In this document: positions 16,611-27,100 of the stretch, piece by piece
How the letters are laid out: every line of letters starts with the position of its first letter
Numbering within the stretch: the stretch's first letter is position 1
Program-made: the position numbers and the translations under genes
Source of the DNA: Micromonospora sp. HM5-17
GTDB taxonomy: Bacteria; Actinomycetota; Actinomycetes; Mycobacteriales; Micromonosporaceae
Length of the DNA: 64,000 bases
Assembly: GCF_003762835.1 (NCBI RefSeq)
Contig: NZ_RJWA01000007.1
Span: forward strand, 62,001-126,000
Direction: 5' to 3'
Notes under the pieces: generated by a model
The model's input: only the letters and a program-made list of their open reading frames with translations
Databases searched by the model: none
Told to the model about the DNA's origin: nothing

Positions 16611-16682
16611 CTACTCACCGACCGCGTGCTACCCGTCGGCCGGGCACTACTCACCGGCCGGGTGCTACTCGCCGGCCGCGAC
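16611..16682. repeat. Four tandem 18-bp units at the response-regulator 3' end
   Basis: Imperfect 18-bp units start at 16611, 16629, 16647 and 16665 (first unit CTACTCACCGACCGCGTG). On the minus strand every unit ends with the triplet TAG in the same frame. The last unit holds the final five codons and stop codon of the response-regulator gene, so the other three look like duplications of the gene's end. Confidence 0.85.
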
Positions 16683-17329
16683 GAGGCCGGACTCGTACGC
16701 GACGACGACGGCCTGGGCCCGGTCCCGCAGGTTGAGCTTGGCCAGGATCCGGCCGACGTGGGTCTTCACCGTCTGCTCCGCGACCACCAGTTCGGCGGCG
16801 ATCTCGGCGTTGGAGCGCCCTCGGGCGATCAGCCGGAGGACCTCGGTCTCCCGGGGGGTGAGCGCGGCCAGCGAGGTGGGCCGGGGGCGGTCCCGGCCGG
16901 GCCGGGCGGCGAACTCGGCGATCAGCCGACGTGTCACCGCCGGGGCGAGCAGCGCGTCCCCGGCGGCGACGACCCGGACCGCGTGTACCAGTTCGGCGGC
17001 GGGGGCGTCCTTGAGCAGGAAGCCGCTCGCCCCGGCCCGCAGCGCCTCGTAGACGTAGTCGTCGAGGTCGAAGGTGGTGAGGATGAGCACCCGGGGCCGC
17101 TCCCGGTCCGGCCGGTTCCCGACCAGTTGCCGGGTGGCGGCCAGCCCGTCCAGCACCGGCATCCGGACGTCCATCAGAACGACGTCCGGGTCCAGCCGCC
17201 GGGCGGCGGCGACCGCCTCGGCCCCGTTGGCCGCGTCGCCGACCACCAGCAGGTCGGGCTGGGCGGCGAGCAACGCGCCGAAGCCCTCCCGCACCATCGC
17301 CTGGTCGTCGGCGATCAGCACCCGAATCA

Positions 17330-17330
<1 letters not shown>
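16665..17330 (-). CDS. NarL/FixJ-type response regulator
   Basis: A 221-residue response regulator. The receiver domain has Asp8-Asp9, phosphoacceptor Asp54 (VVLMDVRMP), Thr in ILTTFDL and Lys in FLLKDAPA. The C-terminal LuxR-type helix-turn-helix reads LTPRETEVLRLIARGRSNAE then VKTHVGRILAKLNLRDR. It follows the sensor kinase with a one-base TGATG overlap, so the two are coupled. Targets are unknown; an inverted repeat upstream of the kinase gene (18664-18682) resembles sites used by such regulators. Confidence 0.95.
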
Positions 17331-19502
<2,172 letters not shown>

Positions 19503-19559
19503 CGGCCCGACCCGTCACCCCTGGAATCCATCGAGCCCGAGCGCAGGGAGGATCTGTAC

Positions 19560-20330
19560 GTGTCTGGACTGCTGGCCGGCAAGCGGCTGCTGGTCACCGG
19601 GGTCATCACCGACCAGTCGATCGCGTTCTCGGTGGCGAAGCTCGCCCAGGAGAACGGCGCCACGGTCGTGCTCACCGGGTTCGGCCGGATGTCGCTGGTC
19701 GAGCGGATCGCCAAGCGACTGCCCGAGCCCGCCCCGGTGATCGAACTCGACGTCACCAACCGCGAGCACCTCGACACGCTGGCCGACCGGGTCCGCGCGC
19801 ACGTCGACGGGCTGGACGGGGTGGTCCACTCGATCGCCTTCGCACCACAGAGCTGCCTGGGCGGCGGTTTCCTCGACGCACCGTGGGAGGACGTGGCGAC
19901 CGCCGTGCAGGTCTCGACGTACTCGTACAAGGCGCTGGCGGTGGCGGCGCTGCCGCTGATGGGGCCGGGCGGCGCCGTGGTCGGGCTCACCTTCGACGCC
20001 AGCCGGGCGTGGCCGGTGTACGACTGGATGGGTGTGGCCAAGGCCGGCCTGGAGTCGGCGTCCCGGTACCTGGCCCTGCACCTGGGCAAGAAGGGGATCC
20101 GGAGCAACCTCGTCTCCGCCGGGCCGCTGCGCACCATGGCGGCCAAGTCGATCCCCGGTTTCGAGCGGTTCGAGAACGCCTGGGCGGAGCGTGCCCCGCT
20201 GGGCTGGAACCTCACCGACCAGGAGCCGGCCGCCCGGGCCTGCCTGGCCCTGCTCTCCGACTGGTTCCCCGCCACCACGGGCGAGATCGTCCACGTCGAC
20301 GGCGGCTACCACGCCCTCGGCGCCTCCTGA
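19560..20330 (+). CDS. fabI: Enoyl-ACP reductase (FabI/InhA)
   Basis: A 256-residue NADH-dependent enoyl-ACP reductase. Motifs line up closely with mycobacterial InhA: VTGVITDQSIAF, Ser91 in VVHSIAFAPQ (equivalent of InhA Ser94), and the catalytic Tyr154-x6-Lys161 in YDWMGVAK. SAGPLRTMAAKSI is the substrate-loop region. GTG follows GGGAGGA by 8 nt. It completes the FASII elongation pair with fabG and is followed by a dispersed hairpin repeat that may end transcription. Confidence 0.95.
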   Translation: MSGLLAGKRLLVTGVITDQSIAFSVAKLAQENGATVVLTGFGRMSLVERIAKRLPEPAPVIELDVTNREHLDTLADRVRAHVDGLDGVVHSIAFAPQSCLGGGFLDAPWEDVATAVQVSTYSYKALAVAALPLMGPGGAVVGLTFDASRAWPVYDWMGVAKAGLESASRYLALHLGKKGIRSNLVSAGPLRTMAAKSIPGFERFENAWAERAPLGWNLTDQEPAARACLALLSDWFPATTGEIVHVDGGYHALGAS

Positions 20331-20334
20331 GGTG

Positions 20335-20386
20335 TAAGGAAGGGCCCCTTCTTATCGCTTTTGGTAGATGAAGGGGCCCTTCCTAA
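20335..20386. repeat. Dispersed inverted repeat (AAGGAAGGGCCCC family), copy 1
   Basis: Left arm 20337-20351 and right arm 20370-20384 (AGGAAGGGCCCCTTC and its complement) form a 15-bp perfect stem around an 18-nt loop containing ATCGCTTT. A related copy is at 53551-53600, with the same TATCGCTTT in the loop. It lies between inhA and the ferrochelatase gene and may act as a terminator. Confidence 0.8.
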
Positions 20387-20416
20387 CCTGTCGCCCGGCG
20401 GGGGGACAATGGTGTC

Positions 20417-21445
20417 ATGGCGTACGACGCGGTGGTGCTGATCTCGTTCGGCGGCCCTGAGCGGCCCGAAGACGTCCTGCCGTTCCTGGCCAACGTCACC
20501 CGCGGCCGGAACGTGCCACCGGAGCGGCTGGCCGAGGTCGCCGAGCACTACCAGCACTTCGGCGGGGTCTCGCCGATCAACCAGCAGTGCCGGGACCTGC
20601 TCGCCGCGATCCGGGCCGACTTCGCCGCACACGGCCTCGACCTGCCGGTCTACTGGGGCAACCGGAACTGGCACCCGATGCTCGCCGACACGGTGGCCCA
20701 GATGCGTGCGGACGGGGTCCGCTCCGCGCTCGGCTTCGTGACCAGCGCGTACTCCGGCTACTCCTCCTGCCGTCAGTACCTGGAGGACATCGCGTCGGCC
20801 CGCGCGGCGGTCGGTCCGGACGCCCCACGGATCGACAAGCTGCGGCAGTACTGGGACCACCCCGGATTCGTCGAGCCGCACGTGGACGCGGTCACCGCCG
20901 CCCTGGGCACCCTCGACCCGGATCGGCGGGCCACCACCCGGCTCGTCTTCACCGCCCACTCGATCCCGGTCTCCATGGCGGCCACCGCAGGGCCGGAGGG
21001 TGGGCGGTACGAGGCGCAGCTGCGCGAGACGGCCGCCCTGGTCGCTGCCGCGGCCGCTCCCGACCTGCGGTACGACCTGGTCTGGCAGAGCCGTTCCGGT
21101 CCGCCGCACGTTCCGTGGCTGGAACCGGACATCAACGACCACCTGCGGACCCTGCCCGAGCAGGGGGTCACCTCGGTCGTGGTGAGCCCGATCGGGTTCG
21201 TCTCCGACCACCTTGAGGTGATCTGGGATCTCGACACCGAGGCGGCGGCCACCGCCAAGCAGCTCGGCCTGGACTACGTCCGGGCCGCCACCCCCGGCAC
21301 CGACCCCCGGTTCGTGGCGATGGTCCGGGAACTGGTGACCGAGCGGCTTAACCCGGGCGACACGGTCCCGCGACGTCGGCTCGGTACGCTGCCCGCCTGG
21401 GACACCTGCGCGGTCGGTTGTTGCCAGCCGCCCCGGCGGTCCTGA
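20417..21445 (+). CDS. hemH: Ferrochelatase
   Basis: A 342-residue ferrochelatase that inserts Fe2+ into the haem precursor. In actinobacteria the substrate is normally coproporphyrin III (the enzyme is then called CpfC). LISFGGPERPEDV starts the fold; FTAHSIP is the metal-site histidine motif. Cys118 and a C-terminal cluster DTCAVGCC (Cys331, 335, 336) fit the [2Fe-2S] cluster known in actinobacterial enzymes. ATG at 20417. Monocistronic by spacing: 86 bp after inhA with a hairpin between, and 168 bp before the HAD gene. Confidence 0.95.
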   Translation: MAYDAVVLISFGGPERPEDVLPFLANVTRGRNVPPERLAEVAEHYQHFGGVSPINQQCRDLLAAIRADFAAHGLDLPVYWGNRNWHPMLADTVAQMRADGVRSALGFVTSAYSGYSSCRQYLEDIASARAAVGPDAPRIDKLRQYWDHPGFVEPHVDAVTAALGTLDPDRRATTRLVFTAHSIPVSMAATAGPEGGRYEAQLRETAALVAAAAAPDLRYDLVWQSRSGPPHVPWLEPDINDHLRTLPEQGVTSVVVSPIGFVSDHLEVIWDLDTEAAATAKQLGLDYVRAATPGTDPRFVAMVRELVTERLNPGDTVPRRRLGTLPAWDTCAVGCCQPPRRS

Positions 21446-21613
21446 CCCGGCCCCCGGCGTGCGACGAAGCCGAGCACCCGGTATCCGGCGTACCGCCGAC
21501 CGCGTTCCGGCCCGTCCGGCGCCGGGCGGGTCACCACGCCGAAACCCCTCGGCCATGATCAGGAGAGCGATGAACCAGTCAAGCCAGCGAGTCATCCGGC
21601 CCGGAGGCGGATC

Positions 21614-22393
21614 ATGATGGAGCGCAAGCCGGTGGAGAGCTGGCTCACCGACATGGACGGCGTGCTGGTGCACGAAGGGCAGCCGGTGCCGGGTGCGCCC
21701 GAGTTCATCCGGCGGCTGCGCGCCTCCGGCAAGCGGTTCCTGATTCTCACCAACAACTCGATCTACACCGCCCGGGACCTCCAGGCCCGGCTGAACCGGA
21801 TGGGGTTCGACGTACCCGAGGAGGCGATCTGGACCGCCGCCCTCGCCACCGCGCAGTTCCTGGCCGACCAGCGGCCCGGCGGCACGGCGTACGTCATCGG
21901 TGAGGCGGGGCTCACCACCGCGCTGCACGCGATCGGGTACGTCCTCACCGACTACGCCCCGGACTACGTGGTGTTGGGGGAGACCCGCACCTACAGCTTC
22001 GAGGCGATCACCAAGGCGGTCCGGCTGATCGACGGCGGGGCCCGGTTCATCTGCACCAACCCCGACCCGACCGGGCCGTCGATCGAGGGTGCGCTGCCCG
22101 CGGCCGGTTCGGTCGCCGCGATGATCTCCAAGGCGACCGGGGTGGAGCCGTACTTCGTCGGCAAGCCCAACCCGATGATGATGCGCTCCGCGCTCAACAC
22201 CATCGACGCGCACTCGGAGACGACCGCGATGATCGGCGACCGGATGGATACCGACATCCTCTGCGGTCTGGAGGCCGGGCTGGAGACGATCCTGGTGCTG
22301 ACCGGGATCAGCACCCGGGCGGAGGCGGAACGGTACCCCTACCGTCCCTCGCGGATCGTCAACTCGGTCGCCGACCTGATCGACGAGATCTGA
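21614..22393 (+). CDS. HAD-IIA family phosphatase (NagD-like)
   Basis: A 259-residue haloacid dehalogenase-superfamily hydrolase. The nucleophile motif is DMDGVL, motif II is LILTNNS, and motif III/IV is GKPNPMMM followed by MIGDRMDTDI. The class IIA cap and NPDPTG match NagD/p-nitrophenyl-phosphatase-like enzymes, which dephosphorylate sugar phosphates or nucleotides in the cytosol. ATG-ATG start; GGAGGCGG lies just upstream. The natural substrate is not known, and NagD itself has no proven role in amino-sugar use. Confidence 0.9.
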   Translation: MMERKPVESWLTDMDGVLVHEGQPVPGAPEFIRRLRASGKRFLILTNNSIYTARDLQARLNRMGFDVPEEAIWTAALATAQFLADQRPGGTAYVIGEAGLTTALHAIGYVLTDYAPDYVVLGETRTYSFEAITKAVRLIDGGARFICTNPDPTGPSIEGALPAAGSVAAMISKATGVEPYFVGKPNPMMMRSALNTIDAHSETTAMIGDRMDTDILCGLEAGLETILVLTGISTRAEAERYPYRPSRIVNSVADLIDEI

Positions 22394-22495
22394 CCCGGGC
22401 CGGCGGGGCACCACGGCGCCCACCCGGGTCCCGGCGGCGTCGGGCGGGATTGCCCGCCGCGGGGCGGGGAAGTCGGCGGCGGGGAGGTGGTGCCG

Positions 22496-22795
22496 ATGCG
22501 GCGCGGCACGAGGAGCAACGGAATCCCGGAGCGGCTGAGGTCAGGACGGAACCGGACGAAACGCCGACGGCTCGCGTTCGCCCGTCGGGCCGAGGAGTTC
22601 GCGGCGCAGGTCGGCGTACTCCTGGGCCGGAAGGCCACCAAGGCGGGGCGCAAGCGCCCGCTCCGTACCGAGCGGGGCGGCCGGCACACGACGCGCAGCG
22701 TGAGCGCGGTGACCCGGGGCATCAGGGGAGTCCGGATCCGCAGCCGACACGGCCGGCGGGTCGGCCTCGGCCGCAAGCGGGTCCGACCCGGCTGA
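22496..22795 (+). CDS. Small, very basic hypothetical protein
   Basis: A 99-residue protein unusually rich in Arg/Lys (about a third of residues), with no recognised domain. Third codon positions are almost all G or C, as in real genes here, and GGGGAGG lies 8-11 nt before the ATG; a GTG 9 nt upstream is an alternative. A middle stretch AEEFAAQVGVLLGRKATKAG may form a helix. Basic proteins like this can bind nucleic acid. A minus-strand frame also spans it, so the call is tentative. It precedes another basic small ORF by 28 bp. Confidence 0.45.
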   Translation: MRRGTRSNGIPERLRSGRNRTKRRRLAFARRAEEFAAQVGVLLGRKATKAGRKRPLRTERGGRHTTRSVSAVTRGIRGVRIRSRHGRRVGLGRKRVRPG

Positions 22796-22823
22796 GGTCG
22801 GGTACGCGATCGGAAAGGAGCCT

Positions 22824-23045
22824 GTGATGGGCGGCCATACCGGGAGGAACCCGAACCGGAGCGAGTCGGCCCGGATCCGCGGCCACGCGGGCAGCGGCGC
22901 CCGGGGCCGGCAGGGGGTCTCGATCGAGAAGTCCGAGAAGCAACGGCGCCAGCGGGCCGCCACCGGTACGGCCTCGACCGAGCGCGACCACGGCCGCGCC
23001 ACGGTGAGCCGGGGTGGACGACGGCACACCCAGGGCACCGGGTGA
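22824..23045 (+). CDS. Small basic hydrophilic hypothetical protein
   Basis: A 73-residue (GTG at 22824) or 72-residue (ATG at 22827) protein with a strong ribosome site GGAAAGGAG. It is rich in Arg, Gly, Ser and Gln and contains VSIEKSEKQRRQRAATG; it has no hydrophobic core and is probably disordered. GC at third positions is very high. It probably shares a transcript with the preceding basic protein. No homologue recognised. Confidence 0.5.
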   Translation: MMGGHTGRNPNRSESARIRGHAGSGARGRQGVSIEKSEKQRRQRAATGTASTERDHGRATVSRGGRRHTQGTG

Positions 23046-23238
23046 CGTCACCGGGGAAGCACGCGGGCAGGCACACCCGGGTGGAAACCGGGCCGGCACG
23101 GCGGCCGGTTGCCCCGCGCCGCCAGGGCGAGCGTGGCGCGTTGGACAGGCCCGGGGTGAGAGCGGCGCATGCCCAGGCCGGGCGAGCGGCGCGTTGTGTA
23201 GGCCCGGGGGGGGCGAGCGCGGCGGGCGCGTTGCAGGG

Positions 23239-24030
23239 CTAGGACGAGAGCGGCGCGTTGCAGGCCGCGACGATTGCCCGCCGGCAGGCGGCGGTGAGCG
23301 GACGCAGCGCCGCGTCGCGCTGCTGCGCCTCGTAGGCGTTCACCGCGCCGCCCGGGGCGACGTGCTCGGCCAGGGCGAGGACCTGGTCCAGTACGCTCGC
23401 CCGGGCGAACAGCCGCCGGGCCCGCGGATCGAAGCCGGGCGGCAGGTCGATGGCGCTGTCCGGCCGGCGTAGCGCGGCGAGGGCGCCGGCCAGTTCCGGA
23501 CGCCACTGGGCGACGTCGAGCCGGGTCAGTGCGGCGGTCGCCGTGGCGAGGGTGGTCGCGAGCTCCGCCTCCGCCTCGGCGGCGCCGGGACCGCCCAGCG
23601 AGGCGGCCGGGGCATCCTCCGGCAGCGGGTAGACCCGCCAGAGGACCGTCTCGAAGGTCATCCCGGAGCCGGAGGTGTGCGTGCGGACCTCCGGGATCAC
23701 TCCCAGGCCGCGGGCCACCACCGCCTCGCCGGCGAGGAGCGCCGCGGCCGTGAACGGGCCGGGGCCGGGCAGCCCGCGCGGGTCGCCGGGAGCGGGCAGC
23801 ACCAGCCGGATCTCGTCGGGCGAGAGCTTGGAGAAGGCGGCGAGCGCCTCGCGCAGTGGCACGTCGGTCCAGGTGCCGGGAGCGTCGGCGACGAGGTGCT
23901 CCTCGCCGTGCTCGATCTCGTCGGCGACCTCGTCGTACGGCACCAGGCCGGCACGCCAGGCGCGTACCCAGGCCACGAAGCGGCTCGAGCGGCGAGCCGC
24001 CAGGGTCGCCGCGCCCGTTGCGGGGGACAT
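23239..24030 (-). CDS. Conserved actinobacterial hypothetical protein
   Basis: A 263-residue soluble protein without a recognised catalytic motif. The N-terminal part (RSSRFVAWVRAWRAGLVPYD, then EIEHGEEHLV) and the later QRDAALRPLTAACRRAI look like a conserved actinobacterial family. ATG at 24030 is chosen because TACCCT lies 6 nt before it (leaderless mRNA) and no ribosome site is seen; the frame is open farther upstream. It diverges from the DUF3097 gene 98 bp away. Confidence 0.7.
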   Translation of the reverse strand: MSPATGAATLAARRSSRFVAWVRAWRAGLVPYDEVADEIEHGEEHLVADAPGTWTDVPLREALAAFSKLSPDEIRLVLPAPGDPRGLPGPGPFTAAALLAGEAVVARGLGVIPEVRTHTSGSGMTFETVLWRVYPLPEDAPAASLGGPGAAEAEAELATTLATATAALTRLDVAQWRPELAGALAALRRPDSAIDLPPGFDPRARRLFARASVLDQVLALAEHVAPGGAVNAYEAQQRDAALRPLTAACRRAIVAACNAPLSS

Positions 24031-24036
24031 GCGGCT

Positions 24037-24042
24037 AGGGTA
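24037..24042 (-). promoter_or_regulatory. -10 box of a leaderless promoter
   Basis: TACCCT (minus strand), 6 nt before the ATG at 24030. On the other strand TACCGT (24115-24120) stands 8 nt before the divergent ATG at 24129, so both genes of this pair probably lack leaders. Confidence 0.45.
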
Positions 24043-24128
24043 CGTGCTCGATCCGGCTCTGTCTCGGGTGCCGGTGTGGCGGCGTGCTGGCGTCACCAAT
24101 CGCCAACGGTGCACTACCGTCGCCCTTC

Positions 24129-24944
24129 ATGGCACGGATGTACGGCGACGACGTGCTCGCCGGGAACTGGCGACGGCGCACGGTCGTACCCGAGGTGGAG
24201 GCCGAGCTCGATCTGGTGGTGGAGGACGCCGACTCGGGCTTCTGCGGCGCGGTGGTGGGTTTCGAGGCCGGTGCGGTGGTGCTGGAGGACCGGCACGGCC
24301 GGCGGCGGCACTTTCCGCTGCTGCCGGCCGCGTTCCTGCTCGACGGCAAGCCGGTGACCCTGCGTCGGCCGGCGCCCAGACCCGCGCCGGCGGCCCGGCG
24401 ACGCCGCACCGCCTCCGGCTCCGTCGCGGTGGACGGGGTACGGGCGCGGGTCGCCCGGGCCAGCCGGATCTGGGTCGAGGGGGTGCACGACGCCGCCCTG
24501 GTGGAGCGGATCTGGGGCGACGACCTGCGGATCGAGGGCGTGGTGGTGGAGCCGCTGGACGGCGTCGACACGCTCGCCGAACGGATTCGGGAGTTCGGAC
24601 CCGGCCCCGGGCGACGGCTGGGCGTCCTGGTCGACCACCTGGTCGACGGGTCGAAGGAGAGTCGGATCGTAACCGCGGTCACCTCGCCGTACGTCCTGGT
24701 CACCGGCCACCCGTACGTCGACGTGTGGCAGGCGGTGAAGCCCGCCGCGGTCGGGATCCCGGCGTGGCCCGTGGTGCCGCCGGGACGGCCGTGGAAGGAG
24801 GGGGTCTGCGCCGCGCTCGGGGTGGCCGAGCCGGCCGAGCTGTGGCGGCGGATCCTGTCCCGGGTGGACAGTTTCCACGACGTGGAAACCCCGCTGATCA
24901 ACGCGATGGAGCGGCTGATCGACTTCGTGACCGAGCCGTCCTGA
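24129..24944 (+). CDS. DUF3097 family protein (Toprim-like region)
   Basis: A 271-residue protein of a family confined mostly to actinobacteria. MYGDDVLAGNWRRRTVVPE opens the typical N-terminal domain. The second half has WVEGVHDAALVERIWGDDLR then EPLDGVD and GVLVDHLVDGSKE, which looks like a Toprim fold: a conserved Glu followed by a DxD-like pair (here Asp-His). Toprim domains occur in topoisomerases, primases and RNase M5, so a nucleic-acid role is possible. The ATG is supported by leaderless spacing. No partner genes nearby. Confidence 0.85.
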   Translation: MARMYGDDVLAGNWRRRTVVPEVEAELDLVVEDADSGFCGAVVGFEAGAVVLEDRHGRRRHFPLLPAAFLLDGKPVTLRRPAPRPAPAARRRRTASGSVAVDGVRARVARASRIWVEGVHDAALVERIWGDDLRIEGVVVEPLDGVDTLAERIREFGPGPGRRLGVLVDHLVDGSKESRIVTAVTSPYVLVTGHPYVDVWQAVKPAAVGIPAWPVVPPGRPWKEGVCAALGVAEPAELWRRILSRVDSFHDVETPLINAMERLIDFVTEPS

Positions 24945-25006
24945 GCCGCCCCGCCCGGCGCGGGGCGATTGCGCGCGGAGGTGGCGAAGGTCGAGGTCGC
25001 GAGGTG

Positions 25007-25537
25007 TCAGTCGATCGGCCCGTCGGTCAGCGCGCGCTGCATCAGCACGGTGTCGACCCAGCGTCCGTGCTTGTGGCCGACGGCGACGAGGCGGCCGACC
25101 TCGACGAAGCCGAAGCGCCGGTGCAGGGCTGGCGAGGCGTCGCTGCCGCTGTCGGCGATGACCGCCACCATCTGCCGGGCCCCGGCCGCCGCGCAGGCCG
25201 GTAGCAGGGCGCCGAGCAGAGCCCGCCCCAGCCCGAGTCCGGTGCGGTCGGGCGCGAGGTAGATCGAGTCCTCGACCGTGTGCCGGTACGCCGGCTTGGG
25301 CCGGTACGGCCCGGCGTAGGCGTAGCCGGCGACGTCGCCGTGGACCGTCGCCACCAGGAACGGCAACCCGCGCCCGGTCAGGTCGTCGAGCCGCTGTCGC
25401 CAGTGGTCGACGGTCGGGGCGACCTCGTCGAAGGTGACCACGCTGGTGGTGACGTAGTGGGCGTAGATCTGGGCGACGGCGTCCAGGTCGGCGGGGACCG
25501 CCGGCCGGACGAGGTGGTCGCGCGTGGACAGCCCCAC
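25007..25537 (-). CDS. GNAT N-acetyltransferase (phosphinothricin/methionine-sulfoximine type)
   Basis: A 176-residue acetyl-CoA-dependent acetyltransferase. RPAVPADLDAVAQIYAHYV opens the fold; the acetyl-CoA loop is RTGLGLGRALLGALL; and SDASPALHRRFGFVEVG with KHGRWVDTVLMQRAL is characteristic of the PAT/bar-like subgroup acting on methionine sulfoximine and related amino acids. The GTG follows the stop codon of the serine-hydrolase gene without a gap (TGA then GTG), so the two are cotranslated. Detoxification is the usual role; the true substrate is unproven. Confidence 0.88.
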   Translation of the reverse strand: MGLSTRDHLVRPAVPADLDAVAQIYAHYVTTSVVTFDEVAPTVDHWRQRLDDLTGRGLPFLVATVHGDVAGYAYAGPYRPKPAYRHTVEDSIYLAPDRTGLGLGRALLGALLPACAAAGARQMVAVIADSGSDASPALHRRFGFVEVGRLVAVGHKHGRWVDTVLMQRALTDGPID

Positions 25538-26887
25538 TCAGTCCCCGTCGGGATCCCGGGTGAAGACGAAGGTGGCGATGTCCAGTGCGGTGACCGCACC
25601 CGTCGCGTCCCGGCGGGCCGTGAGCACCTCGCCGTCGTTCATCCCCGATCGGCCGCGCCACCGGCCGGTGGCGTCCCGGCCGAACCGCCAGGGTACGGCG
25701 CCGGGAGGGATCAACGGTGTCCAGACCAGCTCGTCGGTCTCCGGGTCCCAGCTCACCTCCAGCTCCCGGCCCATCCACCACCACCGGCCGGTGAGTTCGG
25801 CGATCTCCGGTGGCGGCGGTGCGGCGGCCGGACGCCACGGCCGAACGGCGGGAGCGGGCTCCAGGTCGAGCACCGTGGTGAGCACCTGCCGGCCCAGCGG
25901 GGAGAGCGCCCCGGTACGGAAGCCGTACGCGTTGGCGAAGCCGACGACGCCGGTTCCGGAGGGCCGGTGTACCGAGAGGGTCGCCACGTAACCGGGCATC
26001 GAGCCGCCGTGACCGACGTACACGCGGTCGCCGACGCGGTGCAGCTCCAGGCCGAGGCCGTAGCCGGCGGTCCAGGAGTCCAGGTCGGCGATGGCCGCCG
26101 GGGTGCACATCTCGGCGAGGGTCGCGGGGGCCAGCACCCGCGGGTCCGGGTCGGCGAGGAACGCGGCCCAGCGGGCCAGGTCACGGGTGCTGGCCCAGAG
26201 CTGGCCGGCCGGGGCCATCGCTCCCGTGTCGGTCCGCGGCTCCTCCCGGAGGGTCCCGTGCCAGGGGTGGACGACGTAGCCCCGGGCGAACGGCTCGGTC
26301 GCCTGGTAGGAGGTGCGGGTCATTCCCAGTGGCTCGAGCAGCCGCTCCCGGACGAGCTCCCACCACGGCTGCCCGGTGACCCGTTCCAGTACCGCCCCGA
26401 GCAGCCCGTACGCGAGGTTCGAGTAGTGGAAGGTGTGGTGCGGCGGATGGGCCAGCTTGTCCGGGGTGAGCCCGGCCAGCAGGGTGTCCAGATCGGACCC
26501 GGCGGACCGCTCCCACCAGTCTCCGTCGGGCTCACGCTGGAGGCCGCCGACGTGGCTGAGCAGCTGGCGCAGCCGGAGCGTACCGAGCGGGGTGCCGGGC
26601 AGGTGCCGCTCGAGCGGATCGTCGAGGTCGAGCCGGCCCTCGTCCCGCTGCCGCAGCAGGAGCACGGCGGTCATCGTCTTGCTGATGGAGCCGATCCGGT
26701 ACTGGAGGTCGGGGTCCGGTACGGGGGTCTCGCCGGCGGTGGCGACGTGGATCAGCCGGCCGCCGCGCAGTACGCCGATGATCAGCGACGGGGCCCGGCC
26801 GTCGGCCTGGGCCTGCGCGACGAGCGTGTCGATCCGCCGGACGGTCTCCGGCAGCAGGGGGTGGGGTTCCGTCGACGACGGGGCCAC
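25538..26887 (-). CDS. Serine hydrolase, beta-lactamase class C family
   Basis: A 449-residue serine beta-lactamase-related protein. The active-site SxxK is in GSISKTMT, the YxN motif is HYSNLAYG, and HGGSMPG near residue 330 replaces KTG. A C-terminal ~110-residue beta-rich domain follows. There is no signal peptide, so it is probably cytosolic and more likely an esterase/peptidase than an antibiotic resistance enzyme. GTG at 26887 is chosen for GAGGAGG 8 nt upstream; the open frame extends farther. First gene of a pair with the acetyltransferase. Confidence 0.88.
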   Translation of the reverse strand: MAPSSTEPHPLLPETVRRIDTLVAQAQADGRAPSLIIGVLRGGRLIHVATAGETPVPDPDLQYRIGSISKTMTAVLLLRQRDEGRLDLDDPLERHLPGTPLGTLRLRQLLSHVGGLQREPDGDWWERSAGSDLDTLLAGLTPDKLAHPPHHTFHYSNLAYGLLGAVLERVTGQPWWELVRERLLEPLGMTRTSYQATEPFARGYVVHPWHGTLREEPRTDTGAMAPAGQLWASTRDLARWAAFLADPDPRVLAPATLAEMCTPAAIADLDSWTAGYGLGLELHRVGDRVYVGHGGSMPGYVATLSVHRPSGTGVVGFANAYGFRTGALSPLGRQVLTTVLDLEPAPAVRPWRPAAAPPPPEIAELTGRWWWMGRELEVSWDPETDELVWTPLIPPGAVPWRFGRDATGRWRGRSGMNDGEVLTARRDATGAVTALDIATFVFTRDPDGD

Positions 26888-27100
26888 GTCGTGCCTCCTC
26901 GGGGCGAGTATGGGCGCCTTACCCGATTCCGGGGGGCGAGCCCGGTCGGTCGGCCGGTCAGGCCCGCGGCCGGGCCGTGGGCGGCCGGTCGCCGGAGCCA
27001 TCCGTCGGAGGGAGCGCCGGGACGGTCACGCCGTCGCGATCGTACCCGTGGCGATCTTCACGAGTGGTGGCGACGTGCGCGACCGTGCGACGATCGACGC

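Noticed and set aside
21446-21613. Possible small gene or RNA between ferrochelatase and the HAD gene
   Set aside because: No start with ribosome site, no stable structured element seen.
22541-23038. 165-codon minus-strand frame opposite the two basic proteins
   Set aside because: No ribosome site, and the plus-strand frames have better starts; not fully excluded.
25538-26887. Serine hydrolase as antibiotic-resistance beta-lactamase
   Set aside because: No signal peptide and a divergent HGG motif with extra C-terminal domain; class C-like esterase/peptidase is more likely.
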